Of a stretch of DNA of 64,000 nt, positions 41,986 through 49,819 are shown piece by piece. The stretch spans positions 62,001-126,000 of the forward strand of contig JAFZPI010000043.1 of assembly GCA_017552615.1 (NCBI GenBank), written 5' to 3'. Numbering within the stretch: position 1 is the first letter of the stretch; every line of letters begins with the position of its first letter. Below the pieces are notes generated by a model that saw only the letters and a program-made list of their open reading frames with translations, ran no database searches and was not told the DNA's origin. The position numbers and the translations under genes are program-made. The DNA comes from Clostridia bacterium (GTDB taxonomy: Bacteria; Bacillota; Clostridia; Christensenellales; Aristaeellaceae).

Positions 41986-42014
41986 ATTGTAACATACAGA
42001 TGACAATTTCGCAA
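41986..42014 (-). promoter_or_regulatory. Promoter of the 536-residue secreted-protein gene
   Basis: Minus strand TTGCGA (42009-42014), 17 bases, TACAAT (41986-41991), 50 bases before the ATG at 41935. Confidence 0.65.
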
Positions 42015-42104
42015 GCAAAATTTCATTCTTTCGACATTTTTACAGAAGTTTATACCGTTCGATCGCATAGAAAGAAAAAGATGCCCCAGGGTGAACCTCA
42101 CCGA

Positions 42105-42133
42105 TAGACAAAAACGGCATCAGAAGGTATAAT
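42105..42133 (+). promoter_or_regulatory. Promoter of the GT2 glycosyltransferase pair
   Basis: TAGACA (42105-42110), 17 bases, TATAAT (42128-42133). Confidence 0.65.
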
Positions 42134-42166
42134 GACGAAGAATGCAACAGAGAGGGGGTGCCGCAC

Positions 42167-43120
42167 ATGCTGACCGATCCGCAGGTTTCGGCCTGTATGG
42201 TGCTATACCATTCGGGTGAGGCTGCCCTGCGCTGCGCCCGCTGTGTTCAGGACAGCACGGTCCCCATCACCCTCTATGTCGTGGACAACAGCCCCAAGGA
42301 CAGCACCGCGAGCCGGATCCGCGAGCAATATCCGGACACCATCCTTCTCGAAATGAAAAAAAACGTCGGCTACGGCGCTGGCAACAACGCAGTTCTTCCC
42401 TACCTGAAGACCCGCTATCACATCATCATGAATCCAGACATCACTTTCACGCCCGACCTCGTGGAGCGGATGACGGATTTCATGAACAAGAACCCGGATA
42501 TCGCGATCCTGACCCCGAAGGTCCTGAACCCGGACGGAACCGAGCAGTTTCTCCCCCGCCGCACACCGTCGGTGCGCTATCTCCTTGGCGGAATCCGGGC
42601 TCGCCGCGGCGACCGTGTCGGCGCAAAGGCAACCGCCATGCACACCCGGGCGGAAGCCGCCGATGCCGCGGCTGTCGTCGCATGGAAACAGGAAAAGGAA
42701 AAGCCCGGCCTGATCGGCATTGTGCGGGGAAACATGGCCGAGCTCCGGCAAAGCATTTTGCAGTGGCGGGCCAAGCGCCTGGACGCCAAACGCAATCACC
42801 TGCATGCCTGGCGCGACGAGTACACCCTCGCCGACATCCACCCCACGGAACCCACGGAAGTCCAGTTCGCCACCGGCTGTTTCATGCTGATCCGCACGCA
42901 CACCTTCTACCGGATGAAGGGCTTTGATCCCCGCTTCTTCCTCTACCACGAAGACAGCGACCTGAGCCTAAGCGCCCTCCAGCACGGCAAGATCGTTTAC
43001 CATCCCGAGATGGAAGTCACCCACGACTGGCACCGGGAGTCCAGCAAGTCCGCCAAAGCCGCACGGCATCACTTGGTCTCCACGCTGAAATTCTTTCACA
43101 AGTGGGGGTGGCGGTGGTGA
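42167..43120 (+). CDS. GT2-family glycosyltransferase, rhamnosyltransferase-like
   Basis: 317 residues. A GT-A fold with the nucleotide-sugar site YVVDNSPKDST, NVGYGAGNNAV and the DxD-type IMNPDIT. The acceptor-side block FATGCFMLIRTHTF then DPRFFLYHEDSDLSL is that of WbbL-like rhamnosyltransferases. It inverts the anomeric configuration of a nucleotide sugar and would build a surface glycan. An insertion of about 90 residues (about 150-235, rich in charged helices) separates the two blocks. The ATG at 42167 follows AGAGGGGG. It overlaps the next transferase gene by 4 bases. Confidence 0.88.
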   Translation: MLTDPQVSACMVLYHSGEAALRCARCVQDSTVPITLYVVDNSPKDSTASRIREQYPDTILLEMKKNVGYGAGNNAVLPYLKTRYHIIMNPDITFTPDLVERMTDFMNKNPDIAILTPKVLNPDGTEQFLPRRTPSVRYLLGGIRARRGDRVGAKATAMHTRAEAADAAAVVAWKQEKEKPGLIGIVRGNMAELRQSILQWRAKRLDAKRNHLHAWRDEYTLADIHPTEPTEVQFATGCFMLIRTHTFYRMKGFDPRFFLYHEDSDLSLSALQHGKIVYHPEMEVTHDWHRESSKSAKAARHHLVSTLKFFHKWGWRW

Positions 43121-44046
43121 AGTCCCTGACCGTTCTTCTCCCGACCTATAATGGCGCACTCTATCTTCCGGAACAAATTGAAAGCCTGCGAAAGCAAACC
43201 GATGCGGATTCTTGTGTTCTCATTCAGGATGACGGCTCCACAGACGAAACCCTAGCATTCCTGGACTCCCTGAAAAACGATTCACTTTTCGCTTTCGGGA
43301 CCGAATTCGGTCGCCACTTTGGTGCAAAAGACAATTTTCTCAGCATGATGCGCCAAGTCAAAAGCCCTTATGTGGCTCTCTGCGACCAGGATGACGTCTG
43401 GGAACCCGACCGCCTGGCCCTGGGACGCCGCGCCCTGGAAGAAGCCGAAGCGCGTCTCGGCCCCTCCACGCCCCTGCTCGTTCACAGCGACTGTAAAGTC
43501 ACGGACGCTGAAGGCCATATCATTCACGAGAGTTTCTTCGCACATCAGGGGTGGGACCCGGAAGCAAAGAGCCTCTCCCGGCTTCTCGTTCAAAACAATG
43601 TCACCGGCTGTACGGTAATGATGAATCACGCCCTGTGCCGTCTTGTCGCGGATCATGCGAACTCCCGAATCTTCATGCACGATTGGTTTATAGCCCAGAC
43701 AGCCGCGGCTTTCGGGGAGATCCTATTTATCCCCCAGCCTCTTGTGCGATACCGTCAGCACGGAAACAACGCCATCGGAGCCTCAAAAAGTGGGTTCGGA
43801 GCCCGAATCCTGAAGACTGTCCGGAGTCCTGAACTTGCGCGTCAGCGCATCGCTCTGACGTATGACCAGGCCGCGGTTTTCCGGGATTGTCACGGAGATG
43901 ACCTGCCCGAAGAAGCCAGAACTTGCGTGGATGAATACCTGGCCACTCAATCCCTTCCTAAACTCAAACGCATTCGCGCCGTGCGGTGCGGCGGATATAC
44001 CATGCAGTCCCGTATCGCGAGAATGGGCCAGATGCTCTTCGGCTGA
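43117..44046 (+). CDS. GT2-family glycosyltransferase
   Basis: 309 residues. The fold begins VLLPTYNGALYLPEQIESLRKQT, followed by LIQDDGSTDET and the metal-binding CDQDDVWEPDRL. The catalytic-side motif FMHDWFIA is later, with LVRYRQHGNNAIG near the C-terminus. This is the rhamnosyltransferase/RfbF-like pattern of polysaccharide genes. The GTG at 43117 overlaps the upstream stop codon (GTGA), giving translational coupling; earlier in-frame GTG codons overlap the upstream gene. The target glycan is unknown. Confidence 0.88.
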   Translation: MKSLTVLLPTYNGALYLPEQIESLRKQTDADSCVLIQDDGSTDETLAFLDSLKNDSLFAFGTEFGRHFGAKDNFLSMMRQVKSPYVALCDQDDVWEPDRLALGRRALEEAEARLGPSTPLLVHSDCKVTDAEGHIIHESFFAHQGWDPEAKSLSRLLVQNNVTGCTVMMNHALCRLVADHANSRIFMHDWFIAQTAAAFGEILFIPQPLVRYRQHGNNAIGASKSGFGARILKTVRSPELARQRIALTYDQAAVFRDCHGDDLPEEARTCVDEYLATQSLPKLKRIRAVRCGGYTMQSRIARMGQMLFG

Positions 44047-44054
44047 AAGGGCAC

Positions 44055-44085
44055 GTAAAAACCCCGCTGAAGCGGGGTTCGTTGG
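44055..44085 (-). terminator. Terminator between the convergent GT2 gene and yajC
   Basis: Stem ACCCCGC...GCGGGGT around a TGAA loop (44061-44078). On the minus strand it is followed by a T run of five, so it ends the yajC transcript; on the plus strand the T content is weak (TTCGTT) but may serve the GT2 gene. Confidence 0.8.
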
Positions 44086-44087
44086 GA

Positions 44088-44396
44088 TCAGTTGAGTTCC
44101 TCGGCGTCGTTCTCGATGGCGACTTCTTCTACCGAGCGGATCGCCCAGCGGGCGAACACGACGGGTACGTCCTGCTTGCCCACGGCGAGTTCGACGGTGT
44201 CATCCTTCAGGCCGGTAATGGTGCCATAGATGCCGCCGATGGTGCAGATCCGGTCACCCGCCTTGAGGTTGGCCAGCATCTCCTTGACCTGCTTGTCCTT
44301 TTTGCGCTGGGGACGGATCATGAAGAAGTAGAAAACCACAAAGATCAGGATCATGGGAACGATCATGGTAAGTGTACTCAGCATTTCTTCAGACAT
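44088..44396 (-). CDS. yajC: Preprotein translocase subunit YajC
   Basis: A 102-residue small accessory protein of the SecDF-YajC complex. One N-terminal transmembrane helix (about 8-28, LTMIVPMILIFVVFYFFM) is followed by IRPQRKKDKQ, the family's hallmark, and the beta-rich LKAGDRICTIGGIYGTITG region. The start at 44396 has AAGGGAG upstream; the longer frame to 44459 lies in the promoter. No secD or secF gene is visible in the window. Confidence 0.95.
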   Translation of the reverse strand: MSEEMLSTLTMIVPMILIFVVFYFFMIRPQRKKDKQVKEMLANLKAGDRICTIGGIYGTITGLKDDTVELAVGKQDVPVVFARWAIRSVEEVAIENDAEELN

Positions 44397-44432
44397 CTGG
44401 ATATACTCCCTTCTTGAATCGGATACGGTGGG

Positions 44433-44461
44433 ATTATAGCAAAGATTTCCCATCAACACAA
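44433..44461 (-). promoter_or_regulatory. Promoter of yajC
   Basis: Minus strand TTGTGT (44456-44461), 17 bases, TATAAT (44433-44438). Between this promoter and the next gene at 44763 lie about 300 bases holding a possible plus-strand -10 box (TATAAT near 44559) and the palindromic repeat at 44595-44709. Confidence 0.65.
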
Positions 44462-44594
44462 GGGTTTGGAGAAAACTTCATCCAGACTTCACCGAAAACC
44501 GCTCGCCATACGGCAAAAATGCTCTCCCGGATGCTATGCAAGCCCCTTTTCTTTTGCTATAATGCGTTTTGCGAGGGTAACGGTTCAGTCCTGC

Positions 44595-44709
44595 CATGAA
44601 ACCTCATCCACCGCTGCGACGGTCCCCCTTCCCCTTTCAGGGGAAGGAATCAAGCCGCTTGACATCTCCCCTCTCCTGAAAGGAGAGGGGGCAGGGGTGA
44701 GGTTTCATG
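44595..44709. repeat. Palindromic intergenic repeat, copy 2
   Basis: Ends are perfect inverses (CATGAAACCTCA at 44595-44606 and its complement at 44698-44709). The inside carries CCTTCCCCTTTCAGGGGAAGG and CTCCCCTCTCCTGAAAGGAGAGGGG hairpins, related in layout to copy 1 at 40126-40244. It lies in the leader region of the M16 peptidase gene. Confidence 0.8.
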
Positions 44710-44762
44710 CAAGCATAATTGACAATTATCCTTCTCATCATCATTAATGATCAGGAGACAGC

Positions 44763-46010
44763 ATGACCGAACTCTGGACACTTCCCAACGGCCTGCGGGT
44801 TGTGGGCGACCCGCTGAACGGGCTCCGTACCGTCTCGGTGGGCATCTGGCTGCATGTGGGTTCCATGATGGAGACAGCCGACGAAAACGGCCTCTCCCAT
44901 TTTCTGGAGCACATGGCATTTAAGGGTACCGTGACCCGCACCACCCGGCAAATCGCTGAAGAGACCGACGCCATCGGCGGACAGATCAACGCCTTCACCG
45001 CCCGGGACTGCACCTGCTTTTACACCAAGGCCATCGATGAAGACCTGCCCACAGCGTTGGATCTGCTCTCCGACCTGGTGCTGCACCCGCGCTTCGACCC
45101 TGAAGAACTTGAGAAGGAGCGCGGGGTCATTCTCGAGGAGATGGCCATGGACGAGGACGACCCGGAAGACCTGGTCGGCGAGATGATGGCAGAAGCCCAG
45201 TTCGGCGAATTGCCTGCCGGCCGTCCGATTGCCGGGACCGCAGACCGCGTTTCGGCTTACAGCCGCGAAACCCTGATGGACTTCCGCGCAAAGCACTATG
45301 CGCCGGGCCGCACGGTGGTTGCGATCTCCGGCCATTACGACCGTGCGCTGGCAGAACAGTTAACCGCCCGGTATTTCGGATCATGGAAAAACGATACACC
45401 CCAGGACCCGGTTGTTCCTCAAAAGCCCCGCACCGGCATCCGGCTGACAAAAGACAAAGAGATCGAACAGCTTCACCTGACCCTCGGTTATCCCGGCTAT
45501 GCTTACGGCCGCGACGAGAGCATGGAGCTGGTCATGCTCAGCACGATCTTCGGCGGAGCGATGTCCTCCCGCCTGTTCCAGCGGGTACGCGAGGAACTCG
45601 GCATGGCCTACAGCATCTATTCTTATCAAAGTGCCCAGGAGGGTCACGGCACCTTCCATATTTACGCCGGAGTCTCTCCGAAAAACGCGGCCCGTGTCCT
45701 TTCCGAGATCGACCGCCAGCGGGAACTGCTTTTGATGGGCGGACTGACAGAAAAAGAGTTCACAGAAGCCAAGAAACAGCTCCGCATCGGCTACTTGATG
45801 GGCCTCGAGAGCCCAAGTTCCCGCATGAGCGCGTTGGGCCGGAGGCTACTGATCCTCGGCGACGTGCGTGAGGAAGATGAGGTACTGCGGCAGATCGATG
45901 CCGTGACCCCGGAGGACGTGATGCGGACCGCACATGCCGTGCTGGAAGCCCCGCCCTGCCTGACCGCCGTGGGCAATGGCGCGGAAATGATCGTGGGAGG
46001 TGCGCTGTGA
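44763..46010 (+). CDS. M16-family zinc peptidase
   Basis: A 415-residue pitrilysin-type peptidase of the processing-peptidase/YmxG group. The inverted zinc motif HxxEH is in HFLEHMAF, and a downstream glutamate expected as the third ligand is in EELEKERGVILEEM. The RIGYLMGLESPSSRM region of the C-terminal half is also typical. It probably degrades peptides in the cytosol. The gene overlaps ruvX by 4 bases (GTGA). Function in Clostridia is not well defined. Confidence 0.93.
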   Translation: MTELWTLPNGLRVVGDPLNGLRTVSVGIWLHVGSMMETADENGLSHFLEHMAFKGTVTRTTRQIAEETDAIGGQINAFTARDCTCFYTKAIDEDLPTALDLLSDLVLHPRFDPEELEKERGVILEEMAMDEDDPEDLVGEMMAEAQFGELPAGRPIAGTADRVSAYSRETLMDFRAKHYAPGRTVVAISGHYDRALAEQLTARYFGSWKNDTPQDPVVPQKPRTGIRLTKDKEIEQLHLTLGYPGYAYGRDESMELVMLSTIFGGAMSSRLFQRVREELGMAYSIYSYQSAQEGHGTFHIYAGVSPKNAARVLSEIDRQRELLLMGGLTEKEFTEAKKQLRIGYLMGLESPSSRMSALGRRLLILGDVREEDEVLRQIDAVTPEDVMRTAHAVLEAPPCLTAVGNGAEMIVGGAL

Positions 46011-46468
46011 ACGAACGGATCGTCTGTCTCGACATCGGGGATGTCCGCATCGGCGTAGCCGTGAGCGATCCCGCAAGGATCATCGCTTCTCCGGTCGAAG
46101 TCATCACGCGGGTCGGCTGGGGTCCGGACACCAGGAAGATCGCCGCCATCTGCGAGCGCTACGACACCCGTCTGGTCCTCAGCGGCCTGCCGCGCAATAT
46201 GGACGGCACAGAAGGCTTCCAGGCGGAGAAAGTGCGCGCCTTGTGCGCTCAACTGGAACAGGCCGGGATGACCGTTCGCTACCAGGATGAACGCCTGACC
46301 ACCGTCACAGCGGAAGACGCCCTGATCCAGGGCGGTGTGCGCCGCGAAAACCGGAAGCAATACGTCGACAAGGTCGCAGCCGCAGTGATCCTGCAGTCCT
46401 GGCTGGACGCGCATCCCGGCGGCGGACAGCAGCTATGGGAGGAAAACACCGATGCAATGGATCCGTGA
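46007..46468 (+). CDS. ruvX: RuvX/YqgF-family Holliday junction resolvase-like nuclease
   Basis: 153 residues with the RNase-H fold: IVCLDIGDVRIGVAVSDP at the N-terminus gives the first acidic residue, SGLPRNMDGTEG is the central loop, and YQDERLTTVTAE and YVDKVAAAVILQSWLD follow. The family processes 16S rRNA precursors and may cut junctions. The GTG start is coupled to the upstream peptidase gene. The end overlaps ribF by 17 bases. Confidence 0.95.
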   Translation: MNERIVCLDIGDVRIGVAVSDPARIIASPVEVITRVGWGPDTRKIAAICERYDTRLVLSGLPRNMDGTEGFQAEKVRALCAQLEQAGMTVRYQDERLTTVTAEDALIQGGVRRENRKQYVDKVAAAVILQSWLDAHPGGGQQLWEENTDAMDP

Positions 46469-47387
46469 GCCCCAATCGCTCGGGCCTTGCGTGCTCGTCC
46501 TGGGCATGTTCGACGGCGTTCACCGCGGCCACCAGACCCTGCTGGACAAAGGCCTGGAAATCGCTGAAGCCAAAGGCCTCCCCCTGGTCGTCTGTACTTT
46601 TGAACCTCATCCCCTTGAAGTACTCCGCCCGGACCTGGCTCCGAAACGCCTCACGACCCCGCTCGAGCGCGCCGGCCTGATGGCGCAGTGCGGCGCGGAC
46701 ATCCTCGCGGAACTCCGGTTCACGCGCGAACTGGCCGATATGGAGCCGGAGGCTTTCTTATCGGAAATGTCAGACCGTTTCCACCCCGATACAGTTGTGT
46801 GCGGCTATAACTTCTCCTTTGGGCGGGGCGGAAAAGGCGACGGTGAATTCCTGCAAGCCCGCGCAAAGGATCATGGCTTTGACGCGATCATCGTACCGGC
46901 TGTGTGCGTCGCGGGGAAGGCCGTGTCTTCCACCCGCATCCGGGGCTGTCTGGCCGCGGGAGATGTCTCGGAAGCAGCACGGCTGCTGGGTCACACTTAC
47001 ACACTGTCTGGCCGCGTGCAGCACGGCAAGCAGCAGGGGCGGACCATGGGCTTCCCCACGGCCAACGTTGGGATCCCGCCTAGGAAGCAGCTCCCGGCCT
47101 ACGGTGTTTATGCCTGCGGCGTCCTGTACCGGGGTGAGGAACATCCGGCCATCGTGAACGTCGGCCGTCACCCGACCCTGCCGGAAGGCGACGTCACCGT
47201 GGAAGCGCACATCCTCGACGACAGCGCGGACCTTTACGATGAAGCTGTACGTGTCAGCTTTCTGCGGCATTTACGGCCCGAGAAGCCCTTTCGGGATAAG
47301 GAGGAGCTCACGGATCAGCTGAAGCGCGACCGTCTGGAAGCAATTTCCTATTTCGGAATGTCAGATGTCGCAGATGGGAAGAAATAA
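46452..47387 (+). CDS. ribF: Bifunctional riboflavin kinase/FAD synthetase (RibF)
   Basis: 311 residues. The N-terminal adenylyltransferase domain (about 1-180) contains LGMFDGVHRGHQTLL, VVCGYNFSFGRGGKGD and SSTRIRGCL. The C-terminal flavokinase domain (about 185-305) has the GRVQHGKQQGRTMGFPTANV block that binds ATP and riboflavin. It turns riboflavin into FMN and then FAD. Its product would regulate the FMN riboswitch at 62377-62484 and supply ApbE (48103-49143). It overlaps ruvX by 17 bases. Confidence 0.96.
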   Translation: MQWIREPQSLGPCVLVLGMFDGVHRGHQTLLDKGLEIAEAKGLPLVVCTFEPHPLEVLRPDLAPKRLTTPLERAGLMAQCGADILAELRFTRELADMEPEAFLSEMSDRFHPDTVVCGYNFSFGRGGKGDGEFLQARAKDHGFDAIIVPAVCVAGKAVSSTRIRGCLAAGDVSEAARLLGHTYTLSGRVQHGKQQGRTMGFPTANVGIPPRKQLPAYGVYACGVLYRGEEHPAIVNVGRHPTLPEGDVTVEAHILDDSADLYDEAVRVSFLRHLRPEKPFRDKEELTDQLKRDRLEAISYFGMSDVADGKK

Positions 47388-47431
47388 TTCCGATTTGTAC
47401 CGATTGTTGCGAAATTGTCATGTTTCCGCTC

Positions 47432-47460
47432 TTGAAATTCGCGTTCGGATGTGGTAGAAT
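47432..47460 (+). promoter_or_regulatory. Promoter of the small secreted protein and apbE
   Basis: TTGAAA (47432-47437), 17 bases, TAGAAT (47455-47460), 51 bases before the ATG. Confidence 0.7.
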
Positions 47461-47511
47461 ATGGCTGATGGGAAAGATCCCACAATCATAATTTAATAGG
47501 AGGTTCCCGCT

Positions 47512-48018
47512 ATGAAGAAACTGCTTGCTCTGGTTCTCGCGCTGGTACTCTGCCTTGCCGCCACGTCCGCTTTCGCTGACAAGCTGGGCTTCGGCTCTGT
47601 GACCGGTGTTGGCCACAGCTCCAAGGACGCGACCGAAGACGCCGTCGGTGTTATCCAGGTTGAGACCACCTATTGCGCCGTGCTGGTTGACGACAATGGC
47701 GTCATCCTGCAGATCAAGTTCGACGTCGCGCAGAACAATTTCTCCTTCGACAACGAAGGCAAGATCATCCCCCACGATGACAACTATCCCACCAAGCTCG
47801 AGAAGGGCGACGCCTACGGCATGAAGAAGGCTTCAGCCATTGGCCTAGACTGGTATGAGCAGGCTGCGGGCCTTCAGGACTGGCTGGTCGGCAAGACCAT
47901 CGACGAGTTCAAGGCTGCCGTTGAAGCCAAGGACGAGACCCTGCTGGCTGTGTGCTCCATCACCGCCACCGCCTTCGTGAATGCCGCCGAGAAGGCGATT
48001 GCCGACGCTCTCAAGTAA
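47512..48018 (+). CDS. Small secreted protein, possible flavin-carrier-like domain
   Basis: 168 residues with a signal peptide (MKKLLALVLALVLCLAA, cut after FA). The mature part begins KLGFGSVTGVGHSSKDA and has AAVLVDDNGVILQIKFDVAQ, GDAYGMKKASAIG and a C-terminal CSITATAFVNAAEKA. The layout resembles FMN-binding domains, in which ApbE attaches FMN to a threonine in an SGAT-type motif, but that motif is not intact here. The neighbouring apbE gene supports a link. It could equally be a structural or binding protein. AGGAGG precedes the ATG. Confidence 0.7.
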   Translation: MKKLLALVLALVLCLAATSAFADKLGFGSVTGVGHSSKDATEDAVGVIQVETTYCAVLVDDNGVILQIKFDVAQNNFSFDNEGKIIPHDDNYPTKLEKGDAYGMKKASAIGLDWYEQAAGLQDWLVGKTIDEFKAAVEAKDETLLAVCSITATAFVNAAEKAIADALK

Positions 48019-48035
48019 TTGAGGTCCAACATCTC

Positions 48036-48072
48036 GGGAGGGGGCCAAAGGTTCCCTCCCCTTTCTTTTTCC
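48036..48072 (+). terminator. Intrinsic terminator between the small secreted protein and apbE
   Basis: A 7-bp stem (GGGAGGG 48036-48042 with CCCTCCC 48054-48060) followed by CTTTCTTTTTCC. It probably gives partial termination, lowering apbE expression relative to the abundant secreted protein. Confidence 0.7.
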
Positions 48073-48102
48073 TCAATAATGCTGACAGGAGACGGATGCG
48101 TC

Positions 48103-49143
48103 ATGAAACGAATCCTGGCTGTTCTGCTGCTGGCTGCTGTGCTGGCAATTCCCGCCGCGGTTTCCGCCGATCCGCAGCGATACACCTATACGTTTTACGG
48201 AACCTTTGACACAGTCATGACCTTGATTGGTTATGCCGACAGCCAGGAGCAGTTTGACCGCGCCGCCGCTCTGTGCGAATCAGAGTTCAGGCGCCTGGAC
48301 GCGCTCTACACCCCGTACCTGCACTCCGAAGCCGGGACCAACCTCTGGTCACTGAACAACGGTGCCTGGAAAGAACCCATGAAGGTCGAGCCGGACATGA
48401 TGAACCTGCTGGTCTTCTGCCGGGATTTGCAGGAGAAGTATCCGGGCGCGGTCAATATCGCGATGGGCCGTGTCCTGAACCTGTGGCACGAGGCCAGATT
48501 GGCAGCAGAGGATAATCCCGCGGAAGCGAAAGTACCTGATCCCGAAGTGCTGGCAGAAGCCGCAGAACACTGCGACATGAGCGACCTCGTCCTGGATGAA
48601 GAAGCTGGGACCGTCTTTTACCGCGACCCTCTGCTGCGCCTGGATTTAGGTGCCGTGGCGAAAGGCTACGCCGCAGGGTTGGTCGAACAAAAGCTGGCGG
48701 AACTCCTGCCGGCCTTCTGCCTCAACGCGGGTGGGAACATCGTCCTGCACGGGGCGCCGTATAATAGCCGCAAAGCCTGGCGCACCGGCATCCAGAATCC
48801 GGACGCGCTTCTGTACGGCGACAACACGACCCTCGGTACCGTGGACCGCACCGACGGCTGCATTGTGACCAGCGGTGATTACCAACGGTATTTCACCGTG
48901 GACGGTGTGCGCTACCACCACATCATTGATCCCGTAACCCTGCAGCCCGCCCGGAGTGTCCGCGCCGTGACCATCATCTGTGAGAATTCCGGTCTGGCGG
49001 ATTTCCTGTCCACGACCTGCTTTATTCTCCCCTATGAAGAGAGCCGGAACCTGGTGCTCTCCCTGGACGGCGTCGAAGCGCTGTGGGTACTCCCGGACGG
49101 GATGGTCATCCAGACCGCAGGGTTCGGGCTGACGCTTCCTTGA
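48103..49143 (+). CDS. apbE: FAD:protein FMN transferase (ApbE)
   Basis: 346 residues with a signal peptide (MKRILAVLLLAAVLA). It moves FMN from FAD to threonine in secreted flavoproteins. Family motifs are RLDLGAVAKGYAAGLV, NAGGNIVLHG, VTSGDYQRYF and YHHIIDPVTLQPA, the last binding FAD and magnesium. There is no lipobox cysteine, so the enzyme may be released or held by its N-terminal segment. It follows the small secreted protein, a candidate substrate. The ATG at 48103 follows AGGAGACGG; an earlier in-frame ATG at 48019 lies in the terminator region. Confidence 0.94.
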   Translation: MKRILAVLLLAAVLAIPAAVSADPQRYTYTFYGTFDTVMTLIGYADSQEQFDRAAALCESEFRRLDALYTPYLHSEAGTNLWSLNNGAWKEPMKVEPDMMNLLVFCRDLQEKYPGAVNIAMGRVLNLWHEARLAAEDNPAEAKVPDPEVLAEAAEHCDMSDLVLDEEAGTVFYRDPLLRLDLGAVAKGYAAGLVEQKLAELLPAFCLNAGGNIVLHGAPYNSRKAWRTGIQNPDALLYGDNTTLGTVDRTDGCIVTSGDYQRYFTVDGVRYHHIIDPVTLQPARSVRAVTIICENSGLADFLSTTCFILPYEESRNLVLSLDGVEALWVLPDGMVIQTAGFGLTLP

Positions 49144-49184
49144 AACAGGCTGCCGCGATTTTTCGCAAAAAGCAGAATTAGGGC

Positions 49185-49214
49185 TTGCATTGTCCCCCTT
49201 TCCTGTGCTATAAT
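49185..49214 (+). promoter_or_regulatory. Promoter of rplS
   Basis: TTGCAT (49185-49190), 18 bases, TATAAT (49209-49214). The 90 or so bases of leader up to the start (49221-49313) hold a GGGCGG...CCC hairpin region that could be the L19 autoregulatory leader; this was not verified. Confidence 0.6.
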
Positions 49215-49313
49215 GCACTTTGTGACAACGGGCGGTCCTCTGTCCCGGAGATCAGTGCGACGAAAGAGCGCACGAGCCGGACACGAACGTCTATGAGGGA
49301 AGGAGGACTAACC

Positions 49314-49664
49314 ATGAGCGAAATCATCCGTTCCATCGAAGCCCAGCAGCTTCGCACCGATCGCCCCGCCATCTTTATCGGCGACACCGTTCGCGTGTGG
49401 GTGAAGGTTGTGGAAGGCACGCACGAGCGTCTGCAGGCTTTTGAAGGCACTGTTATCGCCAAGCGCAACGGCAGCATCCGCGAGACGTTTACCGTCCGCC
49501 GCATGTCGTACGGCATCGGCGTGGAGCGCACTTTCCCACTGCACTCTCCGCGCGTGGATCGCATCGAAGTGATCCGTCACGGCAAGGTGCGCCGGGCCAA
49601 GCTGTACTACCTGCGCTCCCTGCAGGGCAAAGCTGCCCGCATCAAGGAAGTCAGGCGCGTCTGA
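49314..49664 (+). CDS. rplS: 50S ribosomal protein L19
   Basis: 116 residues, the usual length. L19 sits at the 30S-50S interface next to 23S rRNA. The family sequence is evident in [52 protein letters not shown] and [26 protein letters not shown] precedes the ATG. It is transcribed as a single gene with a terminator straight after; the trmD, rimM and rpsP neighbours of other species are not here. Confidence 0.97.
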   Translation: MSEIIRSIEAQQLRTDRPAIFIGDTVRVWVKVVEGTHERLQAFEGTVIAKRNGSIRETFTVRRMSYGIGVERTFPLHSPRVDRIEVIRHGKVRRAKLYYLRSLQGKAARIKEVRRV

Positions 49665-49679
49665 GCCATGCATCCAATT

Positions 49680-49711
49680 CCGCCGGAATAAATCCCGGCG
49701 GTTTTGTTTTA
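49680..49711 (+). terminator. Intrinsic terminator of rplS
   Basis: A 7-bp GC-only stem (CCGCCGG 49680-49686 with CCGGCGG 49695-49701) followed by TTTTGTTTT. Confidence 0.88.
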
Positions 49712-49754
49712 TGGATTTGCCGCCTGCAGACCGACTCCTGTTCAGGCCGAATCA

Positions 49755-49782
49755 TTGACATTTCTTACTCAAAAGCTATAAT
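49755..49782 (+). promoter_or_regulatory. Promoter of the DUF3048 gene
   Basis: TTGACA (49755-49760), 16 bases, TATAAT (49777-49782): both boxes are consensus. Confidence 0.78.
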
Positions 49783-49819
49783 GGCTGTGAAAGAACCTCT
49801 ATCGTAAGGAGCTGTTCCT

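Noticed and set aside
40232-41992. 586-codon open frame on the plus strand
   Set aside because: It lies opposite the secreted-protein gene (signal peptide, promoter, terminator). No ribosome binding site or recognised domain; long antisense frames are common in GC-rich DNA.
44372-44599. 75-codon frame upstream of the M16 peptidase
   Set aside because: It overlaps the yajC promoter on the other strand and has no ribosome binding site.
49221-49313. L19 autoregulatory leader
   Set aside because: A hairpin is possible but I could not confirm the conserved L19 leader structure by eye; only the promoter is reported.
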